Shown: one piece after another, positions 1 through 5,202 of the stretch
Layout of the letters: every line of letters begins with the position of its first letter
Position numbering within the stretch: the first letter of the stretch is position 1
Source of the DNA: an uncultured Opitutia bacterium
Lineage (GTDB): Bacteria; Verrucomicrobiota; Verrucomicrobiia; Opitutales; UBA953
DNA length: 5,202 nucleotides
NCBI GenBank assembly: GCA_903840235.1
Contig: CAIMFE010000222.1
Span: 1-5,202 of the forward strand
Reading direction: 5' to 3'
Position numbers and translations under genes: made by a program
Notes under the pieces: generated by a model
The model's database searches: none
Told to the model about the DNA's origin: nothing
The model's input: the letters and a program-made list of their open reading frames with translations, nothing else

Positions 1-1476
1 GCCCTCGAGTAAGCCTTCTTGTGATTTCCAGAAATTATTAAAGCCCAACTCTTCGACTTGAGCAACGGAGAAGCGGTAATTATTTTCGGTGTAAAGTTTG
101 CAATCGGCGCGGACCGCGGCGTCAGCAGACATATTAGCGAGCACGGATCCAGTATTGAAAATCATATCGGCCAGTGCCCTTGCGTCGGTATCAGCTAAAC
201 GTGAAAGCCAATTGAGTAATTCCGAATCAAGAGGCGTGGTCGTAGGACTTTGCAACAGGAGTGTGTCCGAAATAATACCACACATCATCAATCCAGCAAT
301 TTGCGGCGATGGCTTCAAATTGGCGGTGCGGAACATGTCCGCGATGATCGAACAGGTAGAACCTAAGGGACGATTAACGAAAAGAATCGGCTGATTGGTG
401 TGTGGATTGCCTAAGCGGTGGTGGTCGATGACTTCGGCGATTTCCACTTCGTTAGCACCGTCGACCGCTTGGGATAATTCATTGTGATCCACTAAAACTA
501 GGCGATGGTGCACGGGTTTTAAGATATCGGACTTACTAAAAACACCAATGAGTTTACCGTCTTCATTCACCACGTGGCAAATGAGGGCGTTGGATTGGAT
601 GATTCTACGTTTGGCGACAGAAAGTTTTTCTTGAGCTTGGAAGAGGGGGGCGTCGCGTTGAATTAAATTTCCAATCAAGGTAGCGGCACGCACGGCCCAA
701 GCGGTGGTCGCACTATCGGTATCAGCATAAACCACGGAAACTTTTTTCTCTTCGGCCAGAGTGATACACTCTTTCGACATTTGGTGTCCGCCAGTGACGA
801 TAATTAATCGCACGCCCATTTCGATGGCGCGCTGATGAACATCGTTACGATCGCCGACGACGATAATACTTTTATTAGTAGGAATACCTTCTTTGGTCGC
901 GGATTTGCCAAAGGATTCTAATTCCATCGCCGCCACGCGCACGTATAGTTCGTCGATTTGGGTGGAACCAAAAATGGCGACCGCTTTCCCTTTAATCGAT
1001 TGGACAATGGCATCAATGGAACTCGTCACTTTGCGCATCGAAGTGGCCAGTTTGGGTTTAGGAATAAAGTAATCACCTAACGCAAAGATAGAAACGTAGC
1101 CCTCAAGTTGGCCCTCACGTCCGATTACGGGCAAAGCACGCAAGTCATGTTCATCGAGTATTTCTAGAGCTCGTGCACAGGTGTCATTAATCGAAACGAC
1201 AAACGGATTCGTTTGCATGATGTCTTCGACCCGTGGATTTACGTCACCGACAAACACCGGAAGACTTACGCCGAAACGTTGAAGGATGGCGTCGATGCGG
1301 GCATTGGAATTTCCACAGCGAGCGGCGACATAACCTTTTTGCCCAGAAGCTTCTTTGAATGATGCGTAAGCAATGGCAGAGCAGATAGAATCGGCATCAG
1401 GGTTTTTATGCCCAATCACATACGTAGGCGCATTGGCACGTGCGAAAGTTGAAGGGATGGGGGGCGGAACGGACAT
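1..1476 (-). CDS. ppaC: Family II Mn-dependent inorganic pyrophosphatase with CBS-DRTGG-CBS insert (3' end cut by window)
   Basis: This cytosolic enzyme hydrolyses PPi to two phosphates and so drives biosynthetic reactions forward. The visible 492 residues run without a stop to the window edge. The DHH domain opens with GHKNPDADS (H23, D27, D29). An insert of about 240 residues follows: CBS1 (about 83-138), a DRTGG domain (about 145-260, with VVGDRND and IIVTGG) and CBS2 (about 275-320). The DHH domain then resumes with D330, the D351-H352-H353 motif and D404 in SDTLLLQSPT. The DHHA2 domain starts late, with K460 in DCKLY. D330, H352, H353, D404 and K460 all sit 255 residues after the Bacillus subtilis residues D75, H97, H98, D149 and K205, so the metal site is complete. 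The terminal Arg-Lys substrate-binding pair, expected near 550, lies beyond the edge; roughly 70 residues are missing. In this family CBS domains bind AMP/ADP/ATP and the DRTGG type also responds to diadenosine polyphosphates; such control is inferred here. ATG at 1476 is the only sensible start: an in-frame TAG lies two codons upstream and the next Met is residue 87. No clear Shine-Dalgarno site precedes it. Confidence 0.95.
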   Translation of the reverse strand, partial: MSVPPPIPSTFARANAPTYVIGHKNPDADSICSAIAYASFKEASGQKGYVAARCGNSNARIDAILQRFGVSLPVFVGDVNPRVEDIMQTNPFVVSINDTCARALEILDEHDLRALPVIGREGQLEGYVSIFALGDYFIPKPKLATSMRKVTSSIDAIVQSIKGKAVAIFGSTQIDELYVRVAAMELESFGKSATKEGIPTNKSIIVVGDRNDVHQRAIEMGVRLIIVTGGHQMSKECITLAEEKKVSVVYADTDSATTAWAVRAATLIGNLIQRDAPLFQAQEKLSVAKRRIIQSNALICHVVNEDGKLIGVFSKSDILKPVHHRLVLVDHNELSQAVDGANEVEIAEVIDHHRLGNPHTNQPILFVNRPLGSTCSIIADMFRTANLKPSPQIAGLMMCGIISDTLLLQSPTTTPLDSELLNWLSRLADTDARALADMIFNTGSVLANMSADAAVRADCKLYTENNYRFSVAQVEELGFNNFWKSQEGLLEG

Positions 1477-1563
1477 GGGCTAAACTAAAGGGCGATAAAT
1501 ACACCTAATACGAGAATGTCTCAGTGGAAAGAGTGAATTCTAAATGAGTGTAAAAGAAGCCAG

Positions 1564-1583
1564 CCGAGTTAGCGACATCTCGG
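1564..1583 (-). terminator. Possible weak terminator after the ene-reductase gene
   Basis: On the minus strand CCGAG and CTCGG form a 5-bp stem around a 10-base loop, 37 bases past the ene-reductase stop codon. The transcript continues with CTGGCTTCTTTTA, an imperfect U-rich stretch beginning a few bases after the stem. The position between two same-strand genes fits a terminator, but the stem is short, the loop large and the U-tract broken, so it may be chance. Confidence 0.25.
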
Positions 1584-1592
1584 TGACAAGGG
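1582..1592 (+). repeat. 11-bp repeat GGTGACAAGGG, left copy
   Basis: This 11-mer is the exact reverse complement of CCCTTGTCACC at 2775-2785, on the other side of the ene-reductase gene. It lies in the intergenic region between the ene-reductase stop and the pyrophosphatase start and touches the hairpin at 1564-1583. It is single here, while the right-hand site carries two tandem units. Its function is unknown; a dispersed intergenic repeat or a protein-binding site are possible. Confidence 0.5.
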
Positions 1593-1620
1593 CAGGTAAA
1601 CTTTCTGACTTAACTTAGAC

Positions 1621-2700
1621 CTATTGCGCGAAGGGGTAGTCGGTGTATCCTTTGGGCCCGGCTGCATAAAAGGTCGATTCATCGGGCGCATTCAGTGCTA
1701 AATTCTTTTCGAGGCGATGGGGTAGGTCGGGATTAGCGAGGAAGGGTACGCCATAAGCGATCGCGTCCGCCCAGCCGTCTTTAATGGCCTGTTCGCCTTG
1801 TGCTCGGTCAAATCCACCCGCGGTAATCATCACGCCTTTGAAGCAGTGACGTAGCTCTTTGGGTCCGACTCCATCCTTGGCGCCGTGCGCAACATCCTGT
1901 GCAGTGACGCGAGTGACGTGGGCGTAGGCGATTTCTAATTTCGAAAGTTCACCGAGCACATAACTGAAGGTGCGTTGCGGATTGCTGTCGTGCATGTCAT
2001 TGAAGATTCCACCGGGAGAAAGACGCACACCCACGCGATCGGCGCCCCAGATAGAAATAACGGCACCAGTAACTTCTAATAAGAGTCGGGCACGATTTTC
2101 AACCGAGCCACCATAATTATCGGTACGTGTATTAGAACCGTCTCTTAAAAATTGATCGAGTAAGTAACCATTGGCGCCGTGAATTTCTACGCCATCAAAA
2201 CCAGCCTCTTTAGCTAAACGAGCACCGCGTACGTATTCTGCAACCACACCAGGTATCTCTTCGGTTTTTAAAGCACGAGGTACAACGTAATCGGCCATTT
2301 CTTTTCCGGTCCAAACTTGTCCTTTGGGTTGGATCGCTGAAGGCGCAATGGGCAGTTCGCCATTGGGTTGATAGGCGGGATGTGAAATACGACCAACGTG
2401 CCAAAGCTGTAAGAAAATTTTTCCACCTTGAGCATGCACGGCAGAAGTTACTTTTTTCCAACCGGCTACTTGTGCCTCGGTATAAATTCCAGGTGTGTTA
2501 GGATAACCATGTCCGTGCGCAGATACGGTAGTCGCTTCAGAAATAATAATTCCAGCACTCGCCCGTTGAGCGTAGTATTCCGCATTGAGATCAGTGGGAA
2601 CATTGCCTTCACCTGCACGTGTACGGGTGAGTGGTGCCATGAGTACACGATGCGGAATCGTCAGTGCACCGACTTTGAGAGGGGAAAAGAGTAAGGACAT
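1621..2700 (-). CDS. nemA: Old Yellow Enzyme family alkene reductase (NemA-like)
   Basis: This is a cytosolic FMN-dependent TIM-barrel ene-reductase, which in this family uses NAD(P)H to reduce activated C=C bonds (N-ethylmaleimide, enones) and often nitro-esters or nitroaromatics. The 359-residue length and end-to-end similarity to E. coli NemA (365 aa) are clear. Visible landmarks are FSPLKVGAL at the N-terminus, T25 in MAPLTRTR, W100 in LQLWHVGRISHP, the substrate-anion pair H174 and N177 with proton donor Y179 in HGANGYLL, YGGSVENRARLLLEV (196-210), FMN-contacting R226 in VGVRLSP, and the closing GYTDYP. H174, N177, Y179 and R226 keep the spacing of yeast OYE1 H191, N194, Y196 and R243. 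One oddity is YGVPFLANPDL (316-326): V318 stands where most members have an Arg contacting the FMN phosphate. ATG at 2700 is preferred because homologues begin there; a TTG at 2736 would add 12 residues of no family character. The gene is monocistronic by position. The natural substrate and the exact orthology to nemA are inferred only. Confidence 0.93.
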   Translation of the reverse strand: MSLLFSPLKVGALTIPHRVLMAPLTRTRAGEGNVPTDLNAEYYAQRASAGIIISEATTVSAHGHGYPNTPGIYTEAQVAGWKKVTSAVHAQGGKIFLQLWHVGRISHPAYQPNGELPIAPSAIQPKGQVWTGKEMADYVVPRALKTEEIPGVVAEYVRGARLAKEAGFDGVEIHGANGYLLDQFLRDGSNTRTDNYGGSVENRARLLLEVTGAVISIWGADRVGVRLSPGGIFNDMHDSNPQRTFSYVLGELSKLEIAYAHVTRVTAQDVAHGAKDGVGPKELRHCFKGVMITAGGFDRAQGEQAIKDGWADAIAYGVPFLANPDLPHRLEKNLALNAPDESTFYAAGPKGYTDYPFAQ

Positions 2701-2726
2701 TTGTCGCGACTCTAGGTCCGAATGTA

Positions 2727-2760
2727 ATTTTAGCAAGAAGCCACGACCAAATTTATTGGT
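2727..2760 (-). promoter_or_regulatory. Candidate promoter with operator-like palindrome for the ene-reductase gene
   Basis: On the minus strand a -10-like TAAAAT (2732-2727) lies 26 bases before the chosen ATG. Just upstream is ACCAA-N5-TTGGT (2760-2746), a perfect 5-bp inverted repeat with AT-rich centre covering the place where a -35 box would be. No good -35 hexamer is seen at 16-18 bases, which would suit an activated or repressor-controlled promoter. NemA-type genes are commonly controlled by electrophile-sensing regulators, but no regulator gene is in the window. The assignment rests on position and symmetry only. Confidence 0.3.
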
Positions 2761-2774
2761 TCATGTGTAATCAC

Positions 2775-2793
2775 CCCTTGTCACCTTGTCACC
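2775..2793 (+). repeat. Tandem TTGTCACC repeat, right copy of the flanking repeat
   Basis: TTGTCACC occurs twice head to tail (2778-2785 and 2786-2793). The first unit with its preceding CCC makes an 11-mer that is the exact inverse of 1582-1592, so inverted copies bracket the ene-reductase gene and its presumed promoter. A further partial TCACC lies at 2771-2775. It sits between the nuoI stop and the ene-reductase start. No transposase or target-site duplication is visible, so this is not an insertion sequence as it stands. Confidence 0.5.
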
Positions 2794-2810
2794 GTGCCCA
2801 CATGTCCCCT

Positions 2811-2827
2811 CGCGACCAAAGGTCGCG
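2811..2827 (-). terminator. Hairpin at the end of the nuoI message (possible terminator or 3'-end stabiliser)
   Basis: CGCGACC and GGTCGCG form a perfect 7-bp GC-rich stem with a 3-base loop, beginning two bases after the nuoI stop codon. The position marks the end of the nuo transcript. No U-tract follows on the minus strand (the next bases are AGGGGACATG), so it is not a canonical intrinsic terminator; a factor-dependent end or protection of the 3' end is more likely. Confidence 0.4.
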
Positions 2828-2828
2828 C

Positions 2829-3374
2829 TTAGTGATGCCCGTGCTGTTGGCGCTCTGCTTCCGCTTTTTTCTTATCCCACTTATAATGCGAGTCAGGTAA
2901 AGTTCCGCCGAGTTCGTAAAGTTTTTCTTTATTATTAACCATTTCTTCGCGGGTCTTGCCGGTCATGGAGTACTGACCTTGAAGCCAGATGGCTTCTTCA
3001 GGACAGACCTCTTGGCAGAGTCCGCAATAAATGCAGCGCAGCATGTTGATTTCGAATTCCTTCGGCGCTTTTTCAACGTGGTTATTATCCGCTGTTTCTA
3101 AAATTTCACCCGGAGTGATACGAATGGCCTTTGGTGGACAAACGAACTCACAAAGCTGACACGAAACACATTTTTCACGACCGTGTGGATCGCGTACGAG
3201 TGTGGGAACTCCGCGATATCCGGCAGGAATAACGGGACGTTCGTCAGGGTATTGTAAGGTTACAGGCGGCTTTACTAAATTATCCCAAGTCACTTTAAGT
3301 CCCGCGATGATTTGCGGAAGATAAGTTTTCTCCGCGAAGGAGAGGGGACGACGTTCAACGATTTTTATAGCCAT
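2829..3374 (-). CDS. nuoI: NADH-quinone oxidoreductase subunit I (2x[4Fe-4S] ferredoxin-like)
   Basis: NuoI carries clusters N6a and N6b, which pass electrons from the NuoG/NuoB side of complex I to terminal cluster N2; it sits on the cytoplasmic face against NuoH. The 181-residue product has the two diagnostic motifs: C69-x2-C72-x2-C75-x3-C79-P and C114-x2-C117-x2-C120-x3-C124-P, each followed by an (K/E)AI turn. GYRGVP before the first motif and NMLRCIYCGLC at the second are typical of the family. The N-terminal segment (about 18-35, TYLPQIIAGLKVTWDNLV) is the usual amphipathic membrane-contacting helix. The C-terminal tail is charged and ends QQHGHH, a short His-rich end that may be lineage-specific. 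ATG at 3374 follows the nuoH stop by five bases; a weak AAAAGG about 9 bases upstream, overlapping the end of nuoH, can serve as the ribosome site. The next gene downstream is not nuoJ, as would be usual in a complete nuo operon, but an unrelated ene-reductase. Confidence 0.97.
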   Translation of the reverse strand: MAIKIVERRPLSFAEKTYLPQIIAGLKVTWDNLVKPPVTLQYPDERPVIPAGYRGVPTLVRDPHGREKCVSCQLCEFVCPPKAIRITPGEILETADNNHVEKAPKEFEINMLRCIYCGLCQEVCPEEAIWLQGQYSMTGKTREEMVNNKEKLYELGGTLPDSHYKWDKKKAEAERQQHGHH

Positions 3375-3379
3375 TTTAT

Positions 3380-4483
3380 TTAGCCTTTTACGGCGTACCA
3401 GATGAAATAGACGAGGAGATTAACTACAGCTATGGGCAGGAGAACTCTCCAGCCAATTCGCATAACTTGGTCGTAACGAAAACGTGGAACTGTCCAGCGC
3501 ACCCACACAAAGAAGAATAAGAAAGCCGCTAGCTTTAAGAAGAATGAGCCGAGTCCCAAAAGTGTTGCGAAGATACCTGTGCCCACCGTTGGCAACCAAG
3601 GTAAGATGTGCCATCCGCCTAAGAACATTAGGATAAAGAGCGATGAGCCGATGACCATGTGGCTATATTCTGCGACGAAGAAGAGACCGAATTTAAACGC
3701 GCCGTATTCGGTATGGAAACCGCCGACGAGATCGGTTTCTGATTCAGGCATGTCGAACGGATGGCGATTAGCTTCAGCAAAAACACAGATAAGGAAAATC
3801 AGTGCAGCGACGGGGTGATACAAAATATTCCATGCACCCGTTTGTGCTTTAACCATCGAAACTAAACTGAGCGCGTTATTTTGGTCGGGCGTCGCCGTTG
3901 CTAAAAATACAGTCAACACCGACAAGCCCATCGCCAATTCGTAGGAGATTAATTGCGCGGAACCGCGAATGGCACCGAGGAATGGGTATTTAGAATTCGC
4001 TGCCCAACCAGCTAAAGCGATGCCGTAAACGCCGAGTGAGCTAATCGCGAACATGAACAGAACTCCGATATCAGCACCAGGACAGAGGGTGATGATTTGT
4101 CCGCTCGGTAATTCTCCAAAAGGCAACATCACCAATGAAATCAGTGCCGGAGCTAAGGCGATGCACGGTGCTAGAATATAAAAAGTTTTACGAACGTGGC
4201 CAGGGAGTGCGTCTTCTTTAAAGAGGAACTTTAAACCGTCGGCTGCAGGTTGAATAAAACCACCACGCATTAAGACATTTCCGAAAAATGGAATCCACGC
4301 AATGAGTGGATGGTTGGTGCGATTGGGTCCGACGCGACCTTGAATCCATGCCGAAGCTTTGCGCTCAAGTAAAACGGAGTAGGCCGCAATCGACATTAAA
4401 ATAACGATGACCGTGAGTCCGCGTGCTGCGGTGTAGTACCACGCAGGTGAGAGAACGAGATCGTTGAGGATTTGTTCGATCAT
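3380..4483 (-). CDS. nuoH: NADH-quinone oxidoreductase subunit H
   Basis: NuoH (ND1 homologue) is the inner-membrane subunit that forms much of the quinone-binding chamber and links the peripheral arm to the proton pumps. The 367-residue protein is strongly hydrophobic, with about eight membrane helices, the first near 17-39. Family signatures are all present: L39-E40-R41-K42 then GRVGPNR (49-55), QPAADGLKFLFKED (78-91), RGSAQLISYELAMGLS (173-188), and the acidic cytoplasmic loop FAEANRHPFDMPESETDLVGGFHTEY in two parts (235-246 and 247-260), whose Glu and Asp residues shape the E-channel near the quinone site. The end, PRFRYDQVMRIGWRVLLP (333-350), is equally typical. The start codon lies one base after the nuoG stop, with AGGAG at 4500-4496 inside the last codons of nuoG as ribosome site, so translation is probably coupled. 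Length agrees with a long-form NuoH (E. coli is about 325 residues); the additional residues appear in the loops around 121-137 and 199-218. The gene is intact. Confidence 0.97.
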   Translation of the reverse strand: MIEQILNDLVLSPAWYYTAARGLTVIVILMSIAAYSVLLERKASAWIQGRVGPNRTNHPLIAWIPFFGNVLMRGGFIQPAADGLKFLFKEDALPGHVRKTFYILAPCIALAPALISLVMLPFGELPSGQIITLCPGADIGVLFMFAISSLGVYGIALAGWAANSKYPFLGAIRGSAQLISYELAMGLSVLTVFLATATPDQNNALSLVSMVKAQTGAWNILYHPVAALIFLICVFAEANRHPFDMPESETDLVGGFHTEYGAFKFGLFFVAEYSHMVIGSSLFILMFLGGWHILPWLPTVGTGIFATLLGLGSFFLKLAAFLFFFVWVRWTVPRFRYDQVMRIGWRVLLPIAVVNLLVYFIWYAVKG

Positions 4484-4484
4484 T

Positions 4485-5202
4485 TTAGGCGTTGGCTCCT
4501 ACGGGTGCAAATTTAAGGAGACGTCCTTCGGGGAAGGTGACGCTCGACCACTTTGAACTATCGATCACGACGCCGTCTTCAGGAATTTTTCCGTGTGCTA
4601 AGCCTGCAAGTGCGGGCACGTGCTGTGCTAATTCTTTCCAAAGTGAATCCACATTTAGACCAGCAAAACGGGCTAAATATGAACTGTCGGGTAAGGTTCC
4701 GGCAGGACCAGGAATCGCTTGCACGAAAGATTGAAGACGGAATTGGCAGTTAATAAATGAACCGCTTCTTTCGAAAACTGTTAAACCAGGTAAAACAACT
4801 TCAGCGGCGTCACTCGTAGCATTTTTATGTGTAGCAATCGTAACAACGCGGACCTTTGAAAGTAATTGTGCTGAGAGTCCGAGCGTTGTGACATCTTCAC
4901 GGCAGATGAGTAATGATTTTACTTTTCCTGATTCGATATCGGACGAAAGCGCTTTTAAATCAACCGACGCACTTTGGGTTAATCCGGTCACGAGAGAACC
5001 ACGGAAGTTAGGAGTGTGATCTTCAGAAATTAACATCCCGTCCCCTTTACCCGTGTGTGCGGGAACATAGGTTTTAGCACTGTGTTTCTTGGCTAAATCG
5101 GACAGTAGGTATTGTTCCTCAACGGTGAGATGTCCGGATCCGACAATCGCTAAATGGCCTGACTTAATAATTTCGGATGCAGTATTGAAAGCGACATCGA
5201 GA
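4485..5202 (-). CDS. nuoG: NADH-quinone oxidoreductase subunit G, C-terminal part (5' end cut by window)
   Basis: The reading frame is open from the window edge at 5202 down to TAA at 4487-4485, giving 238 residues of a longer protein; the ATG at 5036 is internal, because the coding sequence continues upstream of it with AIVGSGHLTVEEQYLLSDLA. The segment is the end of a molybdopterin-oxidoreductase-like domain, the degenerate, cofactor-free fold that makes up the large C-terminal part of NuoG. The best signature is VVTIATHKNATSDAAEVV followed by LPGLTVFERSGSFINCQFRLQSF, equivalent to the THxxET/A-x-A-D-VVLP and E-x-x-GTFxNxEGRxQ pattern of NuoG and formate dehydrogenases, then a Pro-rich link and a PDSSYLARFAGL helix. 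The iron-sulfur N-terminal half would lie outside the window. Immediate linkage to nuoH and nuoI fixes the identity as complex I rather than a dehydrogenase with a molybdenum cofactor. Confidence 0.9.
   Translation of the reverse strand, partial: LDVAFNTASEIIKSGHLAIVGSGHLTVEEQYLLSDLAKKHSAKTYVPAHTGKGDGMLISEDHTPNFRGSLVTGLTQSASVDLKALSSDIESGKVKSLLICREDVTTLGLSAQLLSKVRVVTIATHKNATSDAAEVVLPGLTVFERSGSFINCQFRLQSFVQAIPGPAGTLPDSSYLARFAGLNVDSLWKELAQHVPALAGLAHGKIPEDGVVIDSSKWSSVTFPEGRLLKFAPVGANA

Noticed and set aside
98..394. 98-codon plus-strand open frame
   Set aside because: It lies wholly antisense inside the pyrophosphatase gene, whose catalytic motifs are read on the minus strand; its translation has no recognisable domain.
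1496..1522. Sigma-70-like promoter for the pyrophosphatase gene (TATTTA with a GAGACA upstream)
   Set aside because: The spacing is only 15 bases and both boxes are poor; AT-rich intergenic DNA would give such matches by chance.
2700..2736. TTG start at 2736 for the ene-reductase
   Set aside because: The extra 12 residues match nothing in the family, whereas ATG at 2700 gives the normal N-terminus FSPLKVG a few residues in.
2210..2770. Several short open frames on both strands overlapping the ene-reductase gene
   Set aside because: They are out-of-frame shadows of a gene with a complete and well-conserved product.
1582..2793. Ene-reductase gene as an insertion sequence or composite transposon
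   Set aside because: Inverted repeats are short, there is no transposase and no target-site duplication was seen; at most it is a possible inserted cassette.
3420..4753. Short open frames overlapping nuoH and nuoG on both strands
   Set aside because: They overlap strongly conserved complex I genes in other frames and show no domain or ribosome site.
4485..5036. A separate 183-residue protein starting at ATG 5036
   Set aside because: The frame is open upstream to the window edge and encodes contiguous NuoG-like sequence, so the ATG is internal.

Overview
This is a bacterial chromosomal window of 5.2 kb with moderate GC. All four real genes lie on the minus strand, so they read from the high coordinates down. 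The upstream part (5202 to 2829) is the middle of a respiratory complex I operon: the C-terminal part of nuoG, then complete nuoH and nuoI, separated by only 1 and 5 bases. After nuoI comes a perfect 7-bp hairpin and a 128-base gap, then a stand-alone Old Yellow Enzyme (NemA-like ene-reductase, 2700 to 1621). A second gap of 144 bases follows. The last gene is a family II manganese-dependent inorganic pyrophosphatase carrying a CBS-DRTGG-CBS regulatory insert; its C-terminus runs off the left edge.

The nuo genes encode parts of the proton-pumping NADH:quinone oxidoreductase: the large peripheral subunit, the membrane subunit forming the quinone site, and the two-cluster ferredoxin-like subunit that delivers electrons to it. 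The ene-reductase is a cytosolic flavoenzyme of the electrophile and nitro-compound reduction type. The pyrophosphatase removes PPi under probable adenine-nucleotide control. The last two genes each sit behind their own intergenic region and are not obviously linked in function to complex I or to each other.

The organism cannot be named from the sequence with certainty. A NuoG-NuoH-NuoI order that is not followed by nuoJ, a CBS-type pyrophosphatase and weak Shine-Dalgarno sites would fit a Gram-negative such as Verrucomicrobiota, but this is only an impression from family resemblance. I found no tRNA, rRNA, CRISPR array, insertion sequence or phage gene, and no convincing undescribed system. 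The most notable non-coding signal is an 11-bp sequence present in inverted orientation on both sides of the ene-reductase gene, tandemly repeated on one side.
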